Source: Clostridia bacterium
Lineage (GTDB): Bacteria > Bacillota > Clostridia > Christensenellales > UBA3700
Reading direction: 5' to 3'
Assembly: GCA_029067255.1 (NCBI GenBank)
Contig: JAIEEW010000133.1
Span: 1-26,918, forward strand
Length of the DNA: 26,918 nucleotides
Shown in pieces: positions 9,301 through 15,521 of the stretch (positions within the stretch are counted from its first letter, which is position 1; each line of letters opens with the position of its first letter). The position numbers and the translations under genes were made by a program. The notes under the pieces were generated by a model. That model had not been told where the DNA came from. It searched no databases and worked only from the letters and a program-made list of their open reading frames with translations.

Positions 9301-9596
9301 TTGCCCACTTCAGCCGCGCTCTCCGGCGCTACGTTGAAATAAATCTCTTTAGTAGTAGTATACCAAGGGTCAACTTCGTAAGATAAAGTAAACTCTTGTC
9401 TCGGTTGGATTTCCGATATATTGCCGTCTACAACAATCTCTATATTTTCGACGGGAACGGTCTCGAAAGTATAGTCTTCGCCTGAATCAGTCGACGCGAA
9501 AGCATACGAATCGAGTCCCGCTAACGTTGCAACAAACAAAACCAACGCCAACGCAAGAATTACAGTCCATCTTATAATCGTTTTTTCTCCTTTCAT
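6357..9596 (-). CDS. Large secreted protein with bacterial Ig-like domains and an InlB repeat
   Basis: A 1079-residue protein. Residues 1-34 are a Sec signal peptide (long hydrophobic core, then SYAFAS). Most of the chain is beta-rich and looks like repeated group-2 bacterial Ig-like domains, clearest near 145-245 (VKSITLSSPG...TVSCEFFPSYASDQ...GTITA...VTITAYS). Near 885-930 a Listeria-Bacteroides (InlB B) repeat is visible (GYLQTGWSTANNGAKDYVF...YLYAYW). The last 140 residues look like a separate beta-sandwich. No LPXTG signal or membrane anchor is seen at the C-terminus, so it is released or held non-covalently. Its ATG lies one base after the stop of the preceding surface protein, with GGAGG inside that gene, so the pair is translationally coupled. 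An adhesin or structural role is plausible but unproven. Confidence 0.78.
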   Translation of the reverse strand: MKGEKTIIRWTVILALALVLFVATLAGLDSYAFASTDSGEDYTFETVPVENIEIVVDGNISEIQPRQEFTLSYEVDPWYTTTKEIYFNVAPESAAEVGKVSTVELMDGRARGTAVIAVSPDVEIGSVFTVTAGVDGIESNPIEMTVAKVPVKSITLSSPGTDDKLHIGKTRTVSCEFFPSYASDQSLRYELSGNGMKYIEDFDEASGTITAKKDVAVIDVNSTVTITAYSVDNPNAFDSVTLTLYMPTTVVEISAITPLGRFNAAGEALAVASSVAADTVSLESTVNGVDSTGLNYIIVKGQEYVEDGYVHSDGTFVLRPTSEWSEGMKIPHPEVKIRAAYSDGFDEITVSIYIPVESIVFVNSIVDNVENFRSYDMQAEAFPKYATLLADNPVPIFYSLNDIDASIAVVDSNGLLTLPKSLTSKGSIIEYSANLTNEWTGVDSMPLKRNLTVMPVYAEAFESIEIVKDGVAVDNENIKALPSDSLRVEIVYTIDNVTDIDVTLIANNGIITTSGSLIKISDLSAMNEDHPFITITVNYNHGGKVFSQDCYLSVYVPALSAEISDATFHRDGTLDLNSLITINGHGHASNKSVEWGDPNVTADKNGIVAQCEDGFLYISTNANAGTLVRVPYRTFDSDTWQYKEFTVAALDGAFSLEYLQTNGKDGHKYDIDYGAPQLEEGQSVDMRIKYKGLGGKINYGLTYSVEVSSNATLIYAGGIKDYDTFTLSVKSGQSGRNNYVTYKITVHDGTQTYYIYTNGASAPSNIKSRIEAQDVAIFKRVSGSLGVSQTSIEIDNSFDLTGWDSSFTYNKEDLVWTLTGGSMNGSAIASAPDSGFTLTITAKQKYNGQEINFYSEVFFSAIVYYYENNSSQIIRVKSVYKKQGCSVKIAGELCTRSGYLQTGWSTANNGAKDYVFSEDYSGNQDKYLYAYWVRTSVVVHIGQDADINGVSGDEVKELDENQNKDFHTREYLVNLDINTLKELGYTKIKINISALLERVKHDGNFAKLWLDVNGSNVYTKDKFQPTKSQSWNNNFSVTLSIDKFSQNTKIRLGFYTYDDGVWDKFTWKFYEAKVTLTAI

Positions 9597-9597
9597 T

Positions 9598-12474
9598 TTA
9601 CTTTACCTCCAAAATTCCTACAATTTCTCCGGTTCCTAAATCGCCGTTGTCGAAAATAAAAAGTCTTTCATCTTCCGTAATGCGGTAATTGACCGAGAAA
9701 GTTTGATTGTTATATTTGAACACTGCCGTGCCGTTTTCTCTCAATTCAACGGTTGCGCCGTTAAATTCAAAAGTACCTATAAATTCCTTATTCGTATAAT
9801 TAACAGGTCTGACGTTTCCGCAAGTCATCGTATGCTCGAATACGCTTAGGCTTGTCCCGCGAATATCTATAAAATCCGCCCGCAGCAAACCGTCGCGCGC
9901 AAACGCAATATCAATCGTGATATCTTCTTTATCAAGCAATTGATACTGATGGTTAAACAAAGCGGTTTTTAACGTCATGACGCCGTCTTCTATACGGTAA
10001 ACTCCGCTAACGTCAGCAGACAAAACTCCGTTGACAAAAGTCTTATAAGAATACAGTCCGTCTGCCGTCAACGTCAACTCCGAAGACAAAATATCCGCGT
10101 CTTTTGCAAACGTTGCCGTCCACGTTTTGACAAAATCGCAACCGCTGTAATCTACCTTGTCGAAAGACGGTTGCGGCGCGGCAGGACGCTCCCACTCGCT
10201 GTAAATCTCAATATCGCTTCTCATTACTCTCGCAAGCAATTCGTCAACGGAAATACTCTGCGACTTTTGCTCGTCAAGGTAAAGTCTTCCGTCTTCAAAT
10301 ATAGAATCAACTGTCAACAACGCTTCTGCGGAAAGCCCGCTCAACGCGTCTTGCAAAGTTTGTTTGCCTGCAAGTCCGTCTATACGTTCAAAACCGTTGC
10401 GATAATATATTGTAAACGCAAAACTGTTGCTCACTCTTTTGACGTATATTTGAGTATCTCCGTCGAATACGTATTCTGCCAGGTCTTCAAAATAATATTT
10501 CTTTCCGTCGATCGTGTATTCGGTGATATAATTCGCGTTGTCTTCATCGTAAATAAATTTTACGGTCTTCAAATCTACGCTCGCTATTACCCCATTCCAA
10601 CCGGCGGGATAAACAATAGAATGTTGATTATACCCCAAAAACGACAAAGTCGACATCTCGGATAGTTTTGTCTTGAACGTTACTGAAACCGCATATTCGC
10701 CCGCAGTCATTGCAAACTCCGCTTGCACAACGGTATTATTGAGATTTTCTCCTTTGCTTACGCCGTCTACCAAGATATCGTCAATATTTGCATGCATAGA
10801 TACTATCTTAACCGTCGCTCCTATGGGAATAATAAAAACGCTTCCCATATCAGGCATTGCCGACGTCTGCTCGGTTTTTCCTTGCGCTTCAAACTCATAC
10901 ATCCAGCCTACGCTTGCTCCTTTGCTTCCGTCTATATGCAACTCTCTAGCCTGAGCAGTAACAACGTAAACTGTAATTTCTTTTCCTTTGCTCAAATCGG
11001 CGGTATAGATTCTAGACCTATCAACGTCGTAATATGCAACGGGAGTTTTCCCATTCGCCGAATATATCAACGAATTAAGTCCGGCAGACTGCAAATCGTA
11101 TTTTTCCGTCCTTACTATGCCGACCTGTTCTGTCAAAACTGAATTGTCAAAATAATCAACAAATATCACTTTTACGGTAGCGGTCAATTTGAAATCGGCA
11201 AATACTATAATATCTGACGTAATATTTTCCAATTTATCAACAACTTGACCGTTTAGTAACCATCCGTTGAAAACGTATCCCTGTTCGACCGCTAATTGCG
11301 ATACGGCTGGTTGCAAAGAAATGGCTCCGTCGCTGTTTTTATATTTAGAAGGATTGATTTCAAGATTTACGTCTTCGAAATTTAATCCGCCGCCAATCTT
11401 GTATACAACGTTATATACTCGCTCTTCGACCGGCGGAAGAGACTCGACGATCTCTTCTCTTTTGGCTTCAAGCGTCTGTTTTATAGCAAGTTGCTCAGTC
11501 GTGGGTTGAGAAATTTTATTCAACAACGACAAAGCATAATCTATGCTCGGCAGATTATCTGCGTCCATAGATTCGGTGGGCGGCAACAAATCAAGAACGT
11601 TTTGCAAGAATTTTTGCTCATCGTCTACAACAGGCGCAGCATTCACGTTTATCTCGATTTTTACAGTCTTTGTTATGCCATGCAAAGTAAAAACAAACTC
11701 AATCTCGTTGTCTGTTATCGCCAACGGTTCGCTCTTGTCATAATCCCAATCCTTTATAAGTTCGTCCGCCGCATTTGCGTACTTCGCGTATACTTGTACT
11801 CCGAGAAAATCAAAATACTCGCCTTCGAAATAAGTAAGTTTTATAGGCATTCTTTTTATGTAAATCGACTGCAAAATTTTTGCTTCGATCTCAATAGCAA
11901 TATCTGCTGTCTTTCCGCCGTAACTTACAGTAACGCGCGTGTCGTCTATTTGTAACTTTCCTTTCTTATCATACGTCCAATCATTTACGATTTCGCTTTT
12001 GCCATTGTTGTAATGCGCGGTTACTTCCATTCCGTCTGTTTGGAAATAAGAATGTTCGATATATTTCAATTTATCCGGCTTCTTTGTAATTTCTATTGAC
12101 ACGAGATCTTTCTTTACTACGCTGATTGCAAAAGACGCGCTTTTTACCGTTCCCTTATCCGCATAAGAAACTTTAATCTCCTTATCGTCAAGACTTATCT
12201 GCTTTTTATCCAAAGTATAATTAGTTATGATTTGGCTTTTTTTGCCGTAATATGCTTTGACGACCATACCTTCAGTATCTACGTCTTCTCCTTCGATATA
12301 ATCCGTTTTTTCGGGCAAATCTACTATTTCTATCTTTGTCAAATTAGAATGCGGAATAAGCGTTGCCATAAGTATTATCGAAACGATCAGTGTAATGACG
12401 CTTAATATTATAAGCCCCGCCCCAATCGGATTTTTTATACAAAATCTTTTTATCTTATCTAAAAAATTCTTCAT
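9598..12474 (-). CDS. Membrane-anchored surface protein, Ig-like group 3 repeats and InlB-like region
   Basis: A 958-residue protein. Residues about 16-38 form one membrane helix after a short basic N-terminus, leaving the rest outside. Three repeats of about 75 residues follow (about 44-275), each with the pattern L-x-x-I-x-I...P-x-K-x-x-Y-x-E...F-x-x-x-G-x-x-V-x-A-x-Y, ending in a VSYGGKT-like strand; this is the group-3 bacterial Ig-like domain. From about 350 to 430 comes an InlB/Listeria-Bacteroides-like region (GYVFNGWLLNGQVVD...IIVFADF). The last 170 residues hold two small lipocalin-like beta units, the second with FIGTFEFNGATVELRENGTAVF. AAGGAAG precedes the ATG. It follows the immunity gene bank by 38 bases. 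It may be a wall- or membrane-bound partner of the secreted protein encoded next. Confidence 0.78.
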   Translation of the reverse strand: MKNFLDKIKRFCIKNPIGAGLIILSVITLIVSIILMATLIPHSNLTKIEIVDLPEKTDYIEGEDVDTEGMVVKAYYGKKSQIITNYTLDKKQISLDDKEIKVSYADKGTVKSASFAISVVKKDLVSIEITKKPDKLKYIEHSYFQTDGMEVTAHYNNGKSEIVNDWTYDKKGKLQIDDTRVTVSYGGKTADIAIEIEAKILQSIYIKRMPIKLTYFEGEYFDFLGVQVYAKYANAADELIKDWDYDKSEPLAITDNEIEFVFTLHGITKTVKIEINVNAAPVVDDEQKFLQNVLDLLPPTESMDADNLPSIDYALSLLNKISQPTTEQLAIKQTLEAKREEIVESLPPVEERVYNVVYKIGGGLNFEDVNLEINPSKYKNSDGAISLQPAVSQLAVEQGYVFNGWLLNGQVVDKLENITSDIIVFADFKLTATVKVIFVDYFDNSVLTEQVGIVRTEKYDLQSAGLNSLIYSANGKTPVAYYDVDRSRIYTADLSKGKEITVYVVTAQARELHIDGSKGASVGWMYEFEAQGKTEQTSAMPDMGSVFIIPIGATVKIVSMHANIDDILVDGVSKGENLNNTVVQAEFAMTAGEYAVSVTFKTKLSEMSTLSFLGYNQHSIVYPAGWNGVIASVDLKTVKFIYDEDNANYITEYTIDGKKYYFEDLAEYVFDGDTQIYVKRVSNSFAFTIYYRNGFERIDGLAGKQTLQDALSGLSAEALLTVDSIFEDGRLYLDEQKSQSISVDELLARVMRSDIEIYSEWERPAAPQPSFDKVDYSGCDFVKTWTATFAKDADILSSELTLTADGLYSYKTFVNGVLSADVSGVYRIEDGVMTLKTALFNHQYQLLDKEDITIDIAFARDGLLRADFIDIRGTSLSVFEHTMTCGNVRPVNYTNKEFIGTFEFNGATVELRENGTAVFKYNNQTFSVNYRITEDERLFIFDNGDLGTGEIVGILEVK

Positions 12475-12512
12475 TTGTCTATCTTCCTTCTTTAATTATC
12501 CATTTATTTGCA

Positions 12513-12830
12513 TTATTTTTTTGTACTTTCCCCTTTTATTATAATTGAAATATATAAGGTTTCTTTTGATGACCATTTCTCAATACTGCTTAGATATTTT
12601 TGCGCTTCTATATTCGAATCTAAAACTGACTCCCCTTGATAATACCAGCCGCAACCACTACTAGTTAACTCTCTATTTTCATCGTATAGTAATATATCTC
12701 CGCCTAAAATTACTTTGTTGTCTTCAAGCAAATTTTCTAGCAAACCCGTATAGTCGCAATAATTCCATACTGTACCGTAAATTCTCCATTCATCATAACT
12801 TATACTAACGCAATTTATACCTTTCTTCAT
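12513..12830 (-). CDS. Small immunity-like protein (Imm40-like)
   Basis: A 105-residue soluble protein with no signal peptide. The layout (IYGTVWNYCDYTGLLENLL, then VILGGDILLYDENRELTSSGCGWYYQ) resembles the Imm40 immunity family, with a GGD strand-turn and a Trp-Tyr pair. This is recall of a family pattern, not a search. AGGAG lies about 10 bases upstream of the ATG. The gene sits in a row of toxin-immunity genes, directly downstream of a stranded piece of Hint-coding sequence (12857-12881). It is probably the immunity partner of a toxin tip since deleted. Confidence 0.6.
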   Translation of the reverse strand: MKKGINCVSISYDEWRIYGTVWNYCDYTGLLENLLEDNKVILGGDILLYDENRELTSSGCGWYYQGESVLDSNIEAQKYLSSIEKWSSKETLYISIIIKGESTKK

Positions 12831-12856
12831 AATAAATATATCTCCTATTTGCCTAT

Positions 12857-12881
12857 CGTTGCCGCAACTTGCTGTCCGTCC
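12857..12881 (-). other. Hint-domain remnant (toxin cassette scar)
   Basis: These 25 bases match 24 of 25 bases of the toxin's Hint-coding region at 16089-16113; the one difference is C/T. In the Hint frame it reads DGQQVAAT, against DGQQVTAT in the toxin. The match lies between two small genes, outside both. In the minus-strand direction it precedes the Imm40-like gene. It is best read as a leftover from recombination in which the rest of Hint and a toxin tip were lost and the immunity gene kept. Confidence 0.75.
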
Positions 12882-12887
12882 TATTGA

Positions 12888-13274
12888 TTATTTGCTGTAT
12901 GCTATTTCTATATCGCCGTCGGCAAATCCATAACCCACTGCTTCCGCATTTTTAAGCGCTGTGGAATATTGTCCTTGCTGAAGATAATCTTCTAGCAATG
13001 TTTCTACTTGTTCCAAACATTCTTCCCAGCCGCCTTCTATTTCAAAATATAATAATCTATCATTGCAATGACTTGCATAAATTCCATCTCCGCACGCCCA
13101 GTCGCAATCGTACTCATCATACTCGTCAAATGCTACTAAATCAACGCTATACTTATCGTCTGATTCTTCGTCTGCTTCTTCATAGATAAGAACACAGTAC
13201 GCCGCCGCGTCAACTTTAACTTGTTGCATTTCTGCATTCATCCATTCATCAAATTGTTTCTTCACATTTTCCAT
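12888..13274 (-). CDS. Small acidic protein, probable immunity protein
   Basis: A 128-residue protein, very rich in Asp and Glu, with a DEYDEYDCDWACGDGIY stretch near residues 50-66. There is no signal peptide or membrane segment. AAGGTGA precedes the ATG. I do not recognise a family with confidence. The acidic character, small size and place between Imm11-like genes and an Imm40-like gene make an immunity protein against a basic nuclease tip likely. The last residues (DGDIEIAYSK) look like a final strand. It starts 15 bases after the preceding gene. Confidence 0.65.
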   Translation of the reverse strand: MENVKKQFDEWMNAEMQQVKVDAAAYCVLIYEEADEESDDKYSVDLVAFDEYDEYDCDWACGDGIYASHCNDRLLYFEIEGGWEECLEQVETLLEDYLQQGQYSTALKNAEAVGYGFADGDIEIAYSK

Positions 13275-13289
13275 TATTCTATCACCTTT

Positions 13290-13880
13290 TTATTCCGTTC
13301 TATTTTTGCTAAATCCTATGCCGGTAAATTTATTTTTAGCGATTATAGACTTGAATCTTTCGGATACTACTATAAAAGTGCTGTATTCAGTTACAAATCT
13401 TGCATCATATTTTAATCTAAATATGTCCATGTTGTCGGGAACCTTTTCAGATTTTATAGACGGTATATAAACGTATAATTTCCCATTTTCTGACTTACTA
13501 TTCCAAAATATAGTCTTATCTATATCGAGCGCATCTGGCACTGTATTTAGTACATTTGCTATACAATACCCCTCCAATTTTTCTTTGTTGTAATGCTCTA
13601 CTTTTATGGGTATATACTGTATTCCAGTAATTCCCGCTCCCTCTATTGCTTCTCTCATTCTTGGCGAAAAAATTGGCACCATTTCAGTGTTTTGTAAAAA
13701 GTCATCAGGCGTTCCGTCGTCTTCTTCAAGTTCGGCAAAAAATTTAATATTTTCGCTACCTGTAAACTCCTTACATATTCTAAAAATATTTCTATCTATT
13801 TTCAAATCTTTTAGATTTGTAACGCACACCATCGGATCTTTTACTGCATGTTCGCAATTCAATATTCTAAAATATTTCAT
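13290..13880 (-). CDS. Imm11/Imm43-like immunity protein, copy 2
   Basis: A 196-residue protein closely related to its upstream neighbour. Features fit the Imm11 (DUF1629)/Imm43 type. MVPIFSPRMREAIEGAGITGIQYIPIKV resembles the 'S-x-R-x-x-x-x-L...G...Q-x-x-P-V' core. YCIANVLNTVPDALDIDKT follows, and then the closing DIFRLKYDARF...TFIVVSERFKSIIAKNKFTGIGF. It should be cytoplasmic. AAGGAA before the ATG overlaps the stop of copy 1, 10 bases apart, so translation is probably coupled. It arose by tandem duplication: a 47-base stretch covering the first codons (13828-13874) is identical to 14426-14472. Which toxin tip it neutralises is not known. Confidence 0.75.
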   Translation of the reverse strand: MKYFRILNCEHAVKDPMVCVTNLKDLKIDRNIFRICKEFTGSENIKFFAELEEDDGTPDDFLQNTEMVPIFSPRMREAIEGAGITGIQYIPIKVEHYNKEKLEGYCIANVLNTVPDALDIDKTIFWNSKSENGKLYVYIPSIKSEKVPDNMDIFRLKYDARFVTEYSTFIVVSERFKSIIAKNKFTGIGFSKNRTE

Positions 13881-13890
13881 ACTTTTCCTT

Positions 13891-14478
13891 CTAATCCGCC
13901 TTTATTTTGCAAAATCCTATACCAGTGAATTTGTTTTTTGCTATTACTGACTTAAATTTTTCAGAAACAATTATAAATCGACTATAATCAGTTGCAAACC
14001 TATCGTCATATTTCAATCTAAAGATGTCCATGTTGGAAATCGCTTCTGATTTTATAGACGGTATATATACAGTGAATTTCCCATTATCTGACCGACTATT
14101 CCAAAAAATAGTCTTGTCAATGTCAAGCGCATCCGAAACCGAATTTAGTACATTCGCTATACAATACCCTTCCAACTTTTCTTTGTTATAGTGCTCAACT
14201 TCTATCGGTATATACTGTATTCCTGTAATTCCTGCTTCTTCTATGGCTTTTCTCATCCTAGGCGAAAAGATTGGCACCATTTCAGTGTTTTGCAAAAAAT
14301 CATCGGGAGTTCCATCACTTTTCGCTGTTTTGGGAAAAAATTTAATATTTTCACTACCAACAAACTCATCGCAAATTCTAAACTTATTTCTACCTATTTT
14401 CAAATCTTCAAAATTTGTTATACATACCATCGGATCTTTTACTGCATGTTCGCAATTCAATATTCTAAAATAGTTCAC
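13891..14478 (-). CDS. Imm11/Imm43-like immunity protein, copy 1
   Basis: A 195-residue paralogue of the next gene, with the same landmarks (FSPRMRKAIEEAGITGIQYIPIEV, YCIANVLNSVSDALDIDKT, DIFRLKYDDRF, FKSVIAKNKFTGIGF). The start codon is GTG at 14478, where copy 2 has ATG; AAAGGAG lies about 10 bases upstream. The copies differ most near residues 40-55 (here FFPKTAKSDGTPDDF, there FFAELEEDDGTPDDF) and at the C-terminal tail. That pattern fits divergence of a toxin-facing surface. It is 22 bases after the leucine-rich-repeat gene. Duplication followed by drift is typical of immunity gene banks. Confidence 0.75.
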   Translation of the reverse strand: MNYFRILNCEHAVKDPMVCITNFEDLKIGRNKFRICDEFVGSENIKFFPKTAKSDGTPDDFLQNTEMVPIFSPRMRKAIEEAGITGIQYIPIEVEHYNKEKLEGYCIANVLNSVSDALDIDKTIFWNSRSDNGKFTVYIPSIKSEAISNMDIFRLKYDDRFATDYSRFIIVSEKFKSVIAKNKFTGIGFCKIKAD

Positions 14479-14500
14479 AACCTACTTTCTCCTTTGCTTA

Positions 14501-15511
14501 TCAGTCTTCCTTTATCCACCACTCACCATAGCCACCGCTATCAGGTAATTGACTGTCTTTAAGATTATAATGTCTTTTATTAAAAGTACATGCTTCTTTT
14601 AATTTAAGACATGGCGTGAGATCTCCATCGATTATGTTAGTATATAAAAAGTCGAAACACTGCAAGTTAGGATACCTTTCAAAAAATTTTATCGACGGTA
14701 TACTTCCGCAATTCCTAAGTACCAAACATTCCAATGAGTCAACACATTTCATTTCTTCCAAAAAACTCAAATCACACTTCTTGATATTCTCCAATATCAA
14801 CACTTTCAAATTCTCAAGATTTTTAATTTCGGATATATCCTGTAATTTTGGGCAGGAGTCTATCCTTAATTTTTTAAGATTCGGGACCTTTGATATTCCT
14901 TCTATACTACTCATTGACCTGCAATAAGATAAACTTAATAAATGCAAGTTCTTAATTCTTTCGATTCCTGAAAGATCCTTAACATTGCCTTGTGTAAAAA
15001 ATACTATTTTCAACTTTTCAGGGTTTTCAATAAAATCAAATGAAAAGTCTTTAGGTCCATGTAATCTTAAATCTACAAGCCCTTTTATTTCCCGAATTAT
15101 TTGAGACTTTACTTTACCATCATCATACTGTGCATAAGCCGCTACTGACGATTTATCCAAATTCTTAAGTTGATTTGCTTGTGCAGTATCCAAAATTTTT
15201 AATTTAGGAAATTTGGACAAATCAATACTGGTTGATTTATTTTTTACATAATAAGATAATTCCGTAAGATTTACAAACCTATAAATCGCATTACTTACAA
15301 TGATATTGCCGCACAATTCTAGATGTTTTACTACTTCTGGATTCTCAATTTTATATAAAAAGTCCAAAGAAACTGATTTCAAACAATCATCAGCATCAAT
15401 CCAAATAAAATCGCTTCTATTTTTATTGATGTATTTCATACAATGTTCTATTCTATTTGAATCTTGCGGAAGTTCTATTTTTACACTTCCATCTCCACAT
15501 TTTTTTATCAT
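14501..15511 (-). CDS. Leucine-rich-repeat protein, probable immunity to the adjacent toxin
   Basis: A 336-residue soluble protein with no signal peptide. From about 60 to 320 it shows irregular leucine-rich repeats (LKNLDKS..., LSGIERIKNLHLLSLSYCRSMSSIEGISKVPNLKKLRIDSCPKLQDISEIKNLENLKVLILENI). Those in the second half are spaced about 20-24 residues apart. GGAG of its ribosome binding site overlaps the toxin's TAG stop (TTAGGAG), with 10 bases between the genes, so its translation is tied to that of the toxin. The first gene after a polymorphic toxin is usually its immunity gene, so this is the best candidate to block the nuclease tip. An LRR solenoid as the immunity scaffold is unusual but fits a protein-binding role. 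Function is inferred from position. Confidence 0.7.
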   Translation of the reverse strand: MIKKCGDGSVKIELPQDSNRIEHCMKYINKNRSDFIWIDADDCLKSVSLDFLYKIENPEVVKHLELCGNIIVSNAIYRFVNLTELSYYVKNKSTSIDLSKFPKLKILDTAQANQLKNLDKSSVAAYAQYDDGKVKSQIIREIKGLVDLRLHGPKDFSFDFIENPEKLKIVFFTQGNVKDLSGIERIKNLHLLSLSYCRSMSSIEGISKVPNLKKLRIDSCPKLQDISEIKNLENLKVLILENIKKCDLSFLEEMKCVDSLECLVLRNCGSIPSIKFFERYPNLQCFDFLYTNIIDGDLTPCLKLKEACTFNKRHYNLKDSQLPDSGGYGEWWIKED

Positions 15512-15521
15512 CTTTACTCTC

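Noticed and set aside
6357..9596. Sortase-anchored wall protein
   Set aside because: No LPXTG-like motif, hydrophobic helix or basic tail at the C-terminus.
13290..14478. One immunity gene split by a frameshift
   Set aside because: Both frames are full length with their own start, ribosome binding site and complete set of motifs, so they are two copies rather than halves.
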